A stretch of 64,000 bases of DNA from Nakamurella lactea DSM 19367. Lineage in GTDB: Bacteria; Actinomycetota; Actinomycetes; Mycobacteriales; Nakamurellaceae. Position 1 is the first letter of the stretch, and every line of letters starts with the position of its first letter. The stretch is taken from the NCBI RefSeq assembly GCF_000426645.1, contig NZ_KE384549.1, positions 62,001 to 126,000 on the forward strand. The letters run 5' to 3'. Of this stretch, positions 53,455 to 62,295 are shown in pieces. The position numbers and the translations under genes were made by a program. The notes under the pieces are model-generated. The model made no database searches and was not told the DNA's origin. It saw only the letters and a program-made list of their open reading frames with translations.

Positions 53455-53981
53455 CGCAACCCCAGGTCGGCCTGGTGATGGGCAGCGACTCGGACTGGTC
53501 GGTGATGAGCGCCGCCGCCGATGTGTTGCGGGATTTCGACATCGGCTACGACGTCGGGGTCTACTCCGCACACCGGACGCCGCAGCGAATGCTCGACTAC
53601 GCGAAAGGTGCCGCGGGACAAGGACTCCGGGTGATCATCGCCGGCGCCGGTGGTGCCGCGCACCTGCCCGGGATGATCGCCTCGGCGACCACCCTGCCGG
53701 TGATCGGCGTTCCGGTGCCGCTGAAGTACCTGGACGGGATGGACTCGCTGCTGTCCATCGTGCAGATGCCCGCTGGTATCCCGGTGGCAACCGTGTCGGT
53801 GGGCGGGGCGGCGAACGCTGCGCTGCTGGCGCTGCGGATCCTGGCGTCGGCCCCGGACGATGCCGGCCGGAAGTTGGCCGGCGAGCTGGCCGCCTACTCC
53901 GACGACCTGGCCGCGATGGTGTTGGCCAAGCACTCGAAGCTGCAGGGGGAGCAGGGTGCTGCGGTTGAGCCGAAGTCCTAA
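53451..53981 (+). CDS. purE: N5-CAIR mutase PurE
   Basis: A 176-residue class I PurE that converts N5-CAIR to CAIR, the step after PurK. Signatures: [32 protein letters not shown] and [25 protein letters not shown] overlaps the purK stop, so the two are coupled. Confidence 0.97.
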   Translation: MTQPQVGLVMGSDSDWSVMSAAADVLRDFDIGYDVGVYSAHRTPQRMLDYAKGAAGQGLRVIIAGAGGAAHLPGMIASATTLPVIGVPVPLKYLDGMDSLLSIVQMPAGIPVATVSVGGAANAALLALRILASAPDDAGRKLAGELAAYSDDLAAMVLAKHSKLQGEQGAAVEPKS

Positions 53982-54016
53982 GCGGAACCGACGGAGCCGA
54001 CCGAACCGACCGTCGA

Positions 54017-54520
54017 TTAGCCGGTGACGTTCAGCTGGTGTTGCACGTTCTCCGGACCCGGGTGATCGGCCGGTAGCTCCTGCCGGCGGGCGCGGCGGCG
54101 ATCCCGGACGTCCCGACGGTGGAACGAGAGTCGCGGAATCGGCCTGGCCCGTTCCAACCCGGCCACCCGTTGGCTGATGCTGGTCGACTCCGGGTCCAGG
54201 TGCGCCGGGTAGTAGCGCCCACCGCGATCGGTGATCGCGTCCGACCGCATCGGTGCCACCGGGTCCCCGTGCTGATCGCTCAGCGCGAGCGTGAGCCCGG
54301 TGGCCGAGATGAGCCGCACGAAGGTCGTCAGCGAAATCGGCTCGCGGCCGCGCTCGGCCCGAGCGACGCTGCTCTTGCCGACGCCGGCCCGTTCGGCCAG
54401 TTCGCGCTGGCTGACGTCGGCCAGGCGCCGCGCGCGGCGCACCAGCCCGGCCAATAGGTCGAGCGACTGTTGCTCGGCTGCGGCGTTGTCCCGAAGATCT
54501 GTGGTGTCACGAACGTTCAC
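54017..54520 (-). CDS. XRE-type helix-turn-helix regulator
   Basis: A 167-residue protein with a Cro/C1 helix-turn-helix at about residues 27-80 (VSQRELAERAGVGKSSVARAERG) and a basic C-terminal region that matches nothing I recognise. GTG at 54520 is chosen for GAGGGGGAC upstream; the frame is open to 54571. Its start overlaps, as GTGA, the stop of the shifted frame of the broken gene upstream. Target genes unknown; it converges on purE. Confidence 0.72.
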   Translation of the reverse strand: MNVRDTTDLRDNAAAEQQSLDLLAGLVRRARRLADVSQRELAERAGVGKSSVARAERGREPISLTTFVRLISATGLTLALSDQHGDPVAPMRSDAITDRGGRYYPAHLDPESTSISQRVAGLERARPIPRLSFHRRDVRDRRRARRQELPADHPGPENVQHQLNVTG

Positions 54521-55039
54521 GATGTCCCCCTCGTCGGTGACCCGGATGACGGGTCTTCCCCTTTGGCACATGGTGCGCCCGGGTACCGACAGTGGGGTCG
54601 GCGGACGTCGGGTCGGGGAGGTGAGGGGGTGGGGTGGTCGGCGCTACCACTGTGCCCCGGTGGGCGGGGCAGAGTGGTAGCGACCGTCAACCGATAGGGC
54701 GAGCTGGCCCGGACCCGCGGCGGGTGTTCGCTCAGCGCTCGGGCACGGCGCAGGCGGCACCGTCGGAGGAGTTGCGCGGGGGTGATTCCGGCCCTGGCAG
54801 CCAGTGCGGACCCGATGTCGATGCAGTACTGACACGTCACCAGGGCGGCGGCCTTCAGCTCGGCGAGGGCCTTGAGCCGCGGGTCCATCCGTCCGCTGAA
54901 CATCAGCGCCGACTCGTACATGCCGGTGGCCGCCAGCAACTGCGGTCGGCGGGATCAGCCAGCGCGGCAGATCGGCCTTGTCCCGGCGGGCCTTCGGCAA
55001 CACGGCGGCGGTGTTCTTGAGCTGCGCGATGACTCCCAT
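54517..55039 (-). pseudogene. Broken AhpD/carboxymuconolactone-decarboxylase-like gene
   Basis: From an ATG at 55039 with a good GAGAGGTGAA site, one frame gives GVIAQLKNTAAVLPKARRD...LPRWLIP. Near 54950 the homology jumps to another frame, which reads LLAATGMYESALMFSGRMDPRLKALAELK and the CxxC core ALVTCQYCIDIGSALAARAGITPAQL. After about 54770 neither frame resembles the family any more, so the C-terminal third is missing. A one-base indel plus a 3' truncation explains this. Intact relatives are small peroxidase-like proteins with that CxxC. A sequencing error could explain the frameshift but not the lost end. Confidence 0.62.
54642..54682. terminator. Strong hairpin inside the broken-gene region
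   Basis: Seventeen-base arms with one mismatch (CGCTACCACTGTGCCCC at 54642-54658 and GGGGCAGAGTGGTAGCG at 54666-54682) around a 7-base loop. No T-run follows. It lies where the broken gene loses homology and before the XRE start, so it may be a terminator or an inserted palindrome. Confidence 0.45.
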
Positions 55040-55139
55040 GTCGGTTCACCTCTCGTCTCGCCCACGCCGCCGAGCCCGCAGGCTCATGGTATCTCCGACG
55101 CACCGCATCGGGCAGGCTGGAAGGCTCGCTACCATGACG

Positions 55140-55155
55140 GTTACCGGTCGGTAAC
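55140..55155. promoter_or_regulatory. Palindromic operator upstream of the acyl-CoA dehydrogenase gene
   Basis: GTTACCGGTCGGTAAC is a 6-4-6 inverted repeat 42 bases before the start. TTACCG/CGGTAA half-sites are typical of TetR-type lipid regulators; the regulator is not in this window. Confidence 0.55.
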
Positions 55156-55197
55156 AAGGCGGCCGGCGGATGGATTCCGACTCAGCTGGGAGTAGCC

Positions 55198-56376
55198 GTG
55201 GCCGACACGCAGATCGTCACCGAGGGTTCGGGCCTGTTCGCCGTCACCGACGACCATCGGGCGGTCCGCGAGGCCGTCCGGGAGATCGCCGTCAAGGCCA
55301 TCGAGCCGCATGCCGCCGACTGCGACGAGAACGAGCGCTATCCGACCGAAGCACAGCAGGCGCTGACCGAATCCGGATTCAACGCGGTGCACATCCCCGA
55401 GGAGTACGGCGGCGCCGGCGCCGACGCGGTCGCCACGGTGATCGTCATCGAGGAGGTGGCCAGGGTCTGCGCCTCGAGCTCGCTGATCCCGGCGGTCAAC
55501 AAGCTCGGCTCGATGCCGATCATCCTGTCCGGGTCGGAGGAGCTCAAGAAGCAGGTGCTGCCGCAGATCGCCGACGGCACCGCGATGATCAGCTACGCGC
55601 TGTCCGAGCGGGAGGCCGGCAGCGACGCCGTGGCGATGCGCACCAGGGCCACCCGGGACGGCGACGACTGGGTCCTGAACGGCACCAAGTGCTGGATTAG
55701 CAACGCCGGCGTCTCGCAGTGGTACACGGTGATGGCGGTGACCGACCCCGACGCGACGCGCAAGGCGGACGGTATCTCGGCGTTCGTGGTGCACGCCAAC
55801 GACGAGGGTTTCGTGGTCGGGAGCAAGGAGCGCAAGCTCGGCATCAAGGGCTCACCGACCAGGGAGATCCACTTCGAGCAGTGCCGGATTCCCGGCGATC
55901 GGATCATCGGCGAACCTGGCACCGGCTTCAAGACCGCGCTGGCCACGCTGGATCACACCCGGCCGACCATCGGCGCTCAAGCTGTCGGCATCGCCCAGGG
56001 CGCGCTCGACGTGGCGATCGGATACGTCAAGGAGCGCAAGCAGTTCGGCAAGAAGCTCGCCGAGTTCCAGGCACTGCAGTTCATGATCGCGGACATGGCG
56101 ATGGAGATCGAGGCGGCCCGCACGCTGGTCTACCAGGCGGCCGCCGCCAGCGAGCGGGGCGACGCGAACAAGGGCTTCCTGGCCTCGGCTGCGAAGTGCC
56201 TGGCCTCCGACGTGGCGATGAAGGTGACCGTCGACGCGGTGCAGCTGCTCGGCGGCGCCGGCTACACCCGGGACTTCCCGGTGGAGCGGATGATGCGCGA
56301 CGCCAAGATCACCCAGATCTACGAGGGCACCAACCAGATCCAGCGGCTGGTGATGGCCCGCAGCCTGTTGCGCTGA
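55198..56376 (+). CDS. Acyl-CoA dehydrogenase, FadE25 type
   Basis: A 392-residue flavoenzyme that introduces the 2,3 double bond in acyl-CoA. Family motifs: [15 protein letters not shown] (FAD/substrate loop), [33 protein letters not shown] and the catalytic Glu in [13 protein letters not shown] at 55198 follows GGGAG. The placement after purK-purE matches mycobacterial fadE25. A palindrome upstream suggests TetR-type control. Chain-length preference cannot be read from the sequence. Confidence 0.94.
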   Translation: MADTQIVTEGSGLFAVTDDHRAVREAVREIAVKAIEPHAADCDENERYPTEAQQALTESGFNAVHIPEEYGGAGADAVATVIVIEEVARVCASSSLIPAVNKLGSMPIILSGSEELKKQVLPQIADGTAMISYALSEREAGSDAVAMRTRATRDGDDWVLNGTKCWISNAGVSQWYTVMAVTDPDATRKADGISAFVVHANDEGFVVGSKERKLGIKGSPTREIHFEQCRIPGDRIIGEPGTGFKTALATLDHTRPTIGAQAVGIAQGALDVAIGYVKERKQFGKKLAEFQALQFMIADMAMEIEAARTLVYQAAAASERGDANKGFLASAAKCLASDVAMKVTVDAVQLLGGAGYTRDFPVERMMRDAKITQIYEGTNQIQRLVMARSLLR

Positions 56377-56451
56377 CCTGGCGGGTGCTGCCTGCGCGCA
56401 TCGGACCCAGCCTTGAGGCGGGCATTCCAGCGAGCGGTGCCATACGTAGGG

Positions 56452-56457
56452 TAAAGT
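56452..56457 (+). promoter_or_regulatory. -10 element of a leaderless vapB promoter
   Basis: TAAAGT ends 6 bases before the ATG at 56464. Confidence 0.5.
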
Positions 56458-56463
56458 GGCTGG

Positions 56464-56688
56464 ATGAAGAAGACGACGATCTACCTGGACGACACGGACG
56501 ACCTGCGGCTGCAGCAGGCGGCCGTGCGCAGGGGCTCGTCGCGCACCGACCTGATCAGGACTGCGATCCGCCGATTGCTCGACTCCGAGGAGGCTCCGTC
56601 CGATCGTCCGAGAGTTCTCGGGCGCAGCGGCCACCGTGATACGTCGGAGCACGTCGACGATCTGTTGGCCGAAGGTTTCGGCCAGTGA
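56464..56688 (+). CDS. vapB: VapB-type ribbon-helix-helix antitoxin
   Basis: A 74-residue antitoxin: N-terminal ribbon-helix-helix (KKTTIYLDDTDDLRLQQAA; SSRTDLIRTAIRRLL) and an acidic C-terminal tail that would wrap the toxin. It overlaps vapC as GTGA. The antitoxin normally binds its own promoter; the leaderless -10 TAAAGT lies directly upstream. Confidence 0.87.
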   Translation: MKKTTIYLDDTDDLRLQQAAVRRGSSRTDLIRTAIRRLLDSEEAPSDRPRVLGRSGHRDTSEHVDDLLAEGFGQ

Positions 56689-57119
56689 TCGTTGTCGACA
56701 CCGGTGGGTTGTACGCCTTCCTCGACGCCGATGACGATCATCATGAACGAGCCAGGCGCGCGGTCGAGGCCGAACCGGGACCGTTCTTGATGTCGCCGTT
56801 CGTTCTCGCCGAACTCGACTACCTGGTCCAGCGTCGGCTGGGTACTGCGGCCGAACTCGCCCTGTTGGACGATGTCGAGGCGGACATTTACCGCTTGGTT
56901 CCGTTCGGCGCCGACGATCTGAACCGGTCGACGACGCTCCTGCGGCAGTACGGCGATCTCGACATCGGGCTGGCAGATGCCTCGGTAGCCGTGGTTGCGG
57001 CTCGCCATCGAACGGTTCGGCTGCTGACAACCGACGAGCGGCACTTCCGAACGGTCAGGCCGCTCCGAGGCGGCGAGGCGTTCACGCTTGCACTGTTCGA
57101 CGAAGCATCGGACCTCTAG
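56685..57119 (+). CDS. vapC: VapC-type PIN-domain ribonuclease toxin
   Basis: A 144-residue PIN-domain protein: D5 in VVDTGGLYAFLD, E43 in AELDYLVQRR, and D93/D98 in LDIGLADASVAVVA form the acidic metal site; the end LLTTDERHF is typical. Such toxins cut tRNA or rRNA when the antitoxin is lost. GTG start overlaps vapB. The pair splits a block (FadE25 gene to the TIGR03089 gene) that is otherwise conserved, so it is a likely later insertion. Confidence 0.92.
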   Translation: MIVVDTGGLYAFLDADDDHHERARRAVEAEPGPFLMSPFVLAELDYLVQRRLGTAAELALLDDVEADIYRLVPFGADDLNRSTTLLRQYGDLDIGLADASVAVVAARHRTVRLLTTDERHFRTVRPLRGGEAFTLALFDEASDL

Positions 57120-57141
57120 GAAAGTCGCCGCGGCGGGCGCC

Positions 57142-57903
57142 TCAGGAAGGCGGCCAGCTCACCGTGCACCGCTCGTCGGCCCGGATCCGCTCGCGGGCCG
57201 CCTCGTCGAAGTCGCCGACCAGCTGCACCAGCGAACCTTCGGCGGCCAGGGCACCCAACACCAACGGCAGCACCGGATCCGGCAACGACCAGGCGGCTGA
57301 GCTCAGCACCCGAGCGCCGGCGCCGAACTGCTCGGCGGCCTGGGTCGCCGTCGTCATCAGCTCGGCGACCGACCATCGGGTGCCGGCGGCGAACAGTGCC
57401 GGCGCGGCGTCGTCGACCGCCGGCGGTTTCCCGAACCGGTCGGCCTGCCCGAGCACGGCACCGGTGAAATCCCGTTGGTGGGCAAGAACATTCGTCGCCG
57501 GTGCGCCGAGCGGATGCCCGGACACTACGAACACCTCGTCGGCGGCGGCGTCCGCGCCCGGCAGATCGGCCACGAACGCGGCCGCAGCTCCCGGATCGTC
57601 GACATCGGTCAGCACGGCGCCGGCCCACCAACTGCCGAGCAGCACCGGCACGGTCTGCCAGCCGGCGCCGAGCCGAACGACGACGGTGTCGCCGGGCACC
57701 ACTCCCAGTTCGTCGGTCAGCAGGCCGGCCACCTTTGCCGACCAGTTCGCCAGCGACGCCGTCGACAGTTCGGTGCGTCCGAGGTCGGTGTGCACCACCA
57801 GCCGGGGCAGGTGCGGATCACCGGCCAGGAGCGGCAGCAGCAGCCGGGCGGTCAGCGGCCCGGTCGACGGCGGCCCGCTCGAAGGCGGGATCAGTTCACA
57901 CAC
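57142..57903 (-). CDS. TIGR03089 family protein
   Basis: A 253-residue protein resembling the N-terminal half of an AMP-binding adenylation domain (LSTASLANWSAKVAGLLTDELGVVPGDTVVVRL), without the adenylate-forming motifs. The family is actinobacterial and regularly adjoins LCP genes; its function is unknown. GTG at 57903 overlaps the end of the LCP gene by 13 bases, implying coupled translation. Confidence 0.78.
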   Translation of the reverse strand: MCELIPPSSGPPSTGPLTARLLLPLLAGDPHLPRLVVHTDLGRTELSTASLANWSAKVAGLLTDELGVVPGDTVVVRLGAGWQTVPVLLGSWWAGAVLTDVDDPGAAAAFVADLPGADAAADEVFVVSGHPLGAPATNVLAHQRDFTGAVLGQADRFGKPPAVDDAAPALFAAGTRWSVAELMTTATQAAEQFGAGARVLSSAAWSLPDPVLPLVLGALAAEGSLVQLVGDFDEAARERIRADERCTVSWPPS

Positions 57904-59843
57904 CCGACCGTATCGGCGCTGACCGGGGCAGAACCGGAGGTGGTCGGTGCCGCGGCCTGCGCCGGGAACTGCGTCGCGGCCTGCGCCGGGACGTGCAGCG
58001 CGCTGCCGGCCCGCAGACCGGAGCCGGGGGCCGGCGCGTCCTTGCCGGCCACCACCAGCACGTGCCCGGCCGCCACGTCTGCGCTCTCGGTGATAGTGCC
58101 GAAGCCGAGCGCCTTCTGTACCGCGGACGCGGCTGCCTTGGCGCCGGCCGGGTACCGAATCTCGGTGGTGTCCAGCTGGTTCGACTGGCTCTTCCCGGGC
58201 ATGTCGGCGGGCTGGCCCACGGTGTAGCCCGACGGCAGGGCAGCACTGAGCGCATCGGCGACCGACCCACCCAGCCCGGCCGTCATGGTGCCGTTCTGCA
58301 CGTCGACCACGGTTTTGCTGGCCGCCTTGCTGCTGCTCGCAGACGAGCCGGCCCCGGCCTTCCCGTCGAGGTTGGCGAAGAAGCTCTTGATCTCGGCCGG
58401 GTCGGTGGCCAGCGCATCGGTACCGGCGCCGGTGGCGGCACCATGGGTCGGAATCGTGGTGAACGTGACGTTGCCCGACGAAAGGCTCTGCATCTGTTGG
58501 CCCAGGGTCAGCAGGTCCAGGCCCTTGTCCATCACCAGCGTCTTCTTCGCCGCCGACGCCAGGCTCGGGATGCTGGTGGGGTTCGACAGCACCTTCTTGA
58601 TCGCCCCGGCCAGGAACGCCTGCTGGCGCTTCACCCGGTCCAGGTCGCCGCCTGGCAGCCCGTGCCGCTGGCGGACGAACGACAGCGCGGCGGTGCCCTG
58701 CACCTCCTGCTGGCCGGCCGGGAACTTCGCGCCCGACCAGGGGTCGTCGACGGCGTTGTTCAGGCAGACCGGCACCCCGCCGATGGCGTTGGAGATGGAG
58801 TAGAACGCAATCAGGTTGACCTCGGCGTAGTGGTCGATGTGCAGCCCGGTGAACTTGCTGACCACCTGGATCAGCATCTTGCGGCCGGCCTCGCTGGACC
58901 GGAACTCGCGATCTTTGCCGTCGACCCCCTTGGACGCCAGGTACTCCTGGGTGAAGGCCTTCGCGGTGCCGTAGAACGAGTTGATCTTGTTCGGCTTGTA
59001 GTCGCCCTGGGAGCCGTCGTGGTAGGGGCCGGGCAGGTCCGTCACCACGTCCTGGTCGATCCAGGTGTCGCGGGGGATCGACACCGCGGTCGCCTTGCCA
59101 CCACCGTCGGGGATGTGCACCACCATGATGGTGTCGGTGTTGGTGCCGGAGTTCGCCTCGGTGGCGACCTGCTGCAGTTCCTCGGCCGACAGCGGGCTGC
59201 CGTCGGCGTTGGTCCGCGAATCGGCGCCGATCAGCAGGATGTTCATCCCCTTGGTCGGGTCCTTCGGTGCCGCCTGCTTGGCCTGCTCCTGCGCGTCGGA
59301 GTTGCCGGAGAAGTTGGTGAAGAAGCCGATCCCGGTGACGATCAGCACCAGCGCGGCCAGGAACGCCGTGATGATCCGGCCGGCCAGGACGCCACCCGGC
59401 GTGCGGTGGTTCGGCGGTCGACCGCCCGGACCGCCCGGCCCGCCGCCGGACACCCGGCGGGGCGGCACCGGCGGGGGACCGACCGGGCCACCGGCTCGTG
59501 GTAGCGGCGCCGCAGCGGGAGCGGGCGGCAGCATCGCGGTTCGTGGCTGATCCAGCTCCGACCAGGCGCGGGCGGCGGTGGACTTGCGCGGGGGCTGCCC
59601 GGCCCGGGCGTCGGCCACCGGCCCCCGGGCGTCGGCCATCGGCCGCCCGGGCTCGGCGATCGGCGGACGGCCGCCGGCGGCCCGCTCCGGGTCAAGGCCA
59701 GGGCGACGCGGCCCCACCGCCGGGCGGCGCGACTGACCACCCGACGCGCCGGGCCGCAGCTGCGGGTCGGGCCGACCGTCACCGGCACTGGGTCCGTACC
59801 GGCGCGGCCCGCGCTGCGGGTCACTTCCGGTGGGACTGCTCAT
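57891..59843 (-). CDS. LytR-CpsA-Psr (LCP) family wall-polymer ligase
   Basis: A 650-residue protein. A 155-residue Pro/Arg/Gly-rich cytoplasmic tail precedes one membrane helix (about 156-176). The LCP domain has NILLIGADSR, TDTIMVVHI, VSIPRDTWI and the Arg-rich RVKRQQAFL, followed by a LytR_C domain (VVDVQNGT...). LCP enzymes attach arabinogalactan or similar polymers to peptidoglycan from lipid-linked precursors. ATG at 59843 with GAAAGGG upstream. It is divergent from rmlD, which makes a linker sugar, and coupled to the TIGR03089 gene. Confidence 0.93.
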   Translation of the reverse strand: MSSPTGSDPQRGPRRYGPSAGDGRPDPQLRPGASGGQSRRPAVGPRRPGLDPERAAGGRPPIAEPGRPMADARGPVADARAGQPPRKSTAARAWSELDQPRTAMLPPAPAAAPLPRAGGPVGPPPVPPRRVSGGGPGGPGGRPPNHRTPGGVLAGRIITAFLAALVLIVTGIGFFTNFSGNSDAQEQAKQAAPKDPTKGMNILLIGADSRTNADGSPLSAEELQQVATEANSGTNTDTIMVVHIPDGGGKATAVSIPRDTWIDQDVVTDLPGPYHDGSQGDYKPNKINSFYGTAKAFTQEYLASKGVDGKDREFRSSEAGRKMLIQVVSKFTGLHIDHYAEVNLIAFYSISNAIGGVPVCLNNAVDDPWSGAKFPAGQQEVQGTAALSFVRQRHGLPGGDLDRVKRQQAFLAGAIKKVLSNPTSIPSLASAAKKTLVMDKGLDLLTLGQQMQSLSSGNVTFTTIPTHGAATGAGTDALATDPAEIKSFFANLDGKAGAGSSASSSKAASKTVVDVQNGTMTAGLGGSVADALSAALPSGYTVGQPADMPGKSQSNQLDTTEIRYPAGAKAAASAVQKALGFGTITESADVAAGHVLVVAGKDAPAPGSGLRAGSALHVPAQAATQFPAQAAAPTTSGSAPVSADTVGCVN

Positions 59844-60039
59844 GTGTGTCTGGCCCTTTCGGTTCGTCGGCGCGCCACCAGGCGCAACGGTTCATCGCTT
59901 CTTCATTTGTACAGACGGCTGAACGCGGCGGCCGTTGCCATGAGGAACGTCACCCGAGGTCCCAGGGTATCGACGCGAGGCAGTCAGCCAACCCGACCCG
60001 CCGGGGTGGCCGGGTCGAAGATGCGGGAACAATGACCGC

Positions 60040-60942
60040 ATGACGAGCCTGATGATCACCGGTGCCGGCGGGCAACTCGGCACCGACCTGATGGCGGCGG
60101 CCGCGGCCGCCGGGAAGCAGGCAACCGGGTTCACCTCGTCCGGGTTGGACATCACCGACGCCGACGCAGTCGAGCATCAAGTGGCCGCATGGGCGCGGGC
60201 AGCGGACCGGGACGGCGAGCGCGCCGTGCTGATCAATGCGGCCGCCTACACCGCCGTGGACGCCGCGGAGTCCGACGTGGACCGGGCCTACGCCGTCAAC
60301 GAGCGCGGACCCCGGAACCTGGCCGAGTCCGCCGCCCGGCACGGATCGCGCCTGATCCACCTGTCCACCGACTACGTGTTCCCAGGGGTCGACCGCGGTG
60401 AGCGACCCTACGACGTCGACGACCCGACCGGCCCGCGCAGTGTCTACGGCGCGTCCAAACTCGCCGGCGAGCGGGCCGTGCTGATCGCCCACCCGGCGGC
60501 CCAGGTGGTGCGGACCGCCTGGGTGTACGGGGCCGGCGGCCCCAATTTCGTCAAGACCATGGCCCGGATGACGCTGACCCATCCGACCGTGAGTGTGGTC
60601 GACGACCAGCGCGGCTCACCGACCTGGAGCGCCGATCTGGCCGCCGGGCTGCTGCAGCTGGCGGGTCGGGAGCTGCCCGGCGGCGTGCTGCACGCCACGA
60701 ACAGCGGCGACACCAGCTGGTTCGGCTTCGCCAGGGCGATCTACGCCGAGCTGGGTCTGGATCCGGCGCGGGTTCACCCGATCGGGTCTGACGAATTCCC
60801 TCGACCTGCGCCGCGACCTGCCTATTCGGTACTCTCGCAAAAGTCGTGGATCGACTCCGGCCTGTCGCCGTTGCGCCCCTGGTGCGATGCCCTTGCCGCC
60901 GCCTTGTCCGCGGACCGATCGGCATACCTGCCGGCCGGCTGA
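60040..60942 (+). CDS. rmlD: dTDP-4-dehydrorhamnose reductase RmlD
   Basis: A 300-residue SDR-type reductase, the last step in dTDP-L-rhamnose synthesis. Motifs: TGAGGQLGTDL, INAAAYTAVDAAE, STDYVFPG and the YGASK catalytic pair. Rhamnose is the arabinogalactan linker sugar in mycobacteria. ATG at 60040 has no strong ribosome site; AACAAT lies 6 bases upstream as a weak -10. Confidence 0.94.
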   Translation: MTSLMITGAGGQLGTDLMAAAAAAGKQATGFTSSGLDITDADAVEHQVAAWARAADRDGERAVLINAAAYTAVDAAESDVDRAYAVNERGPRNLAESAARHGSRLIHLSTDYVFPGVDRGERPYDVDDPTGPRSVYGASKLAGERAVLIAHPAAQVVRTAWVYGAGGPNFVKTMARMTLTHPTVSVVDDQRGSPTWSADLAAGLLQLAGRELPGGVLHATNSGDTSWFGFARAIYAELGLDPARVHPIGSDEFPRPAPRPAYSVLSQKSWIDSGLSPLRPWCDALAAALSADRSAYLPAG

Positions 60943-60973
60943 GCCCACCAGTAGCCATCCGGAGCGTCAACCG

Positions 60974-62260
60974 ATGTCGTTGCCCCTGCGCGCCCGCCGC
61001 GTCCTCGTCACCTTCACCGCAGTCGGTGCCACCGCCGTTTCGGCGCTGCTGGCGCCGGCCATGGCCGATGCCGCGCCGGCGCCGCAGCCGGCCACGGCCA
61101 CGGCTGCGGCTGCGGCGATGACCTCCGCGACCATCACCGGTCACGGGTACGGGCACGGCCGCGGTATGGGCCAGTACGGCGCCTACGGGTACGCGGTGAA
61201 CTACCACTGGACGTATCAGCGGATCCTTTCCCGCTACTACGGCGGCACCCATCTGGCCCGGCCGGCCGCGGCGAAGGGCAGCAACCGGATCAACGTCCGG
61301 CTGACGGCGTTCAACGGGAAGAACGTCCGCGTCACTTCGAAGTCCAGCTGGTTCAAGGTCGGCAACAAGTACCGCTTCGAGGCCGGCCAGTACGCGGTGC
61401 TGAAGTACCTGTCCGACGGGAAGATCCAGGTCTACCGGGGATCGAGTTGCACCTCGGGGGCCACGCTGGTCGGCACGGTCACCACCGGAGTGGTCCGATC
61501 GGCAGCCGCACCCGGGAACGACGTCAGGAAGATGCTCGCGGTCTGCAATGGCGCCACCCGCAAGGTCTACCGCGGATACCTCACTCTGTTGTCCAAGGAC
61601 GGAACCTGGGGCGGTCGCCGGCTGGTCAACACCGTTGGTGTCGACGACTACCTGCGGGGAGTGGTTCCGAGGGAGTCACCGGCGTCGTGGGCCGACGCCG
61701 GTAAGGGCTGGGGCATGCAGGCGATCAGGGCGCAGACGATCGCCGCCCGCGGATACGCGCTGACCGACACCGTGCACTCGGAGAACCACTCGCAGACCTG
61801 CGACACCACCGCCTGCCAGGTCTACGGGGGTGCGGGTACCAACGACACCAGGATCGAGGACAGCCGCACCGACAACGCAGTCGCCACGACGACGGGCCTG
61901 GTGCTGCTGAATTCCGCCGGCAAGATGGTGGCCAGCGAATTCTCCGCCTCTACCGGCGGCTTCACGGCGGGCGGGACCTTCCCGGCAGTGTCCGACCAGG
62001 GCGATGCGGCCGCGAGCAACAACCCCTATCACAACTGGACCAGCAAGGTCTCGACGGCTTCGCTGCAGAGCAGATATGGCAGCGTGATCGGCACCCTCAC
62101 CTCGATGAAGGTGACCCTGCGGGACGGCCATGGCGCCGGCGGCGGGCGTGCCGTGTGGGTGCGCCTCTACGGAACCAAGGGACACACCGATCCGATCTCG
62201 GGCGAGAGCTTCCGTTCGCAGCTCGGCCTGAAGTCCACCTGGTTCTTCCTGCCGGCCTGA
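60974..62260 (+). CDS. Secreted SpoIID/LytB-domain protein
   Basis: A 428-residue exported protein with a signal peptide (about 33 residues) and a SpoIID/LytB domain. The segment GHGYGHGRGMGQYGAYGYA starts the mature part; VGVDDYLRGVVPRESPASW and QTIAARGYAL with the Cys pair CDTTAC are the SpoIID core. SpoIID proteins are lytic transglycosylases; members outside sporulating bacteria are thought to act on the wall. ATG follows GGAG at 60961-60964. It starts 31 bases after rmlD. Confidence 0.88.
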   Translation: MSLPLRARRVLVTFTAVGATAVSALLAPAMADAAPAPQPATATAAAAAMTSATITGHGYGHGRGMGQYGAYGYAVNYHWTYQRILSRYYGGTHLARPAAAKGSNRINVRLTAFNGKNVRVTSKSSWFKVGNKYRFEAGQYAVLKYLSDGKIQVYRGSSCTSGATLVGTVTTGVVRSAAAPGNDVRKMLAVCNGATRKVYRGYLTLLSKDGTWGGRRLVNTVGVDDYLRGVVPRESPASWADAGKGWGMQAIRAQTIAARGYALTDTVHSENHSQTCDTTACQVYGGAGTNDTRIEDSRTDNAVATTTGLVLLNSAGKMVASEFSASTGGFTAGGTFPAVSDQGDAAASNNPYHNWTSKVSTASLQSRYGSVIGTLTSMKVTLRDGHGAGGGRAVWVRLYGTKGHTDPISGESFRSQLGLKSTWFFLPA

Positions 62261-62295
62261 CCAGTCGAGTTGGCGCCGCCGGACAGGCACGTCCG

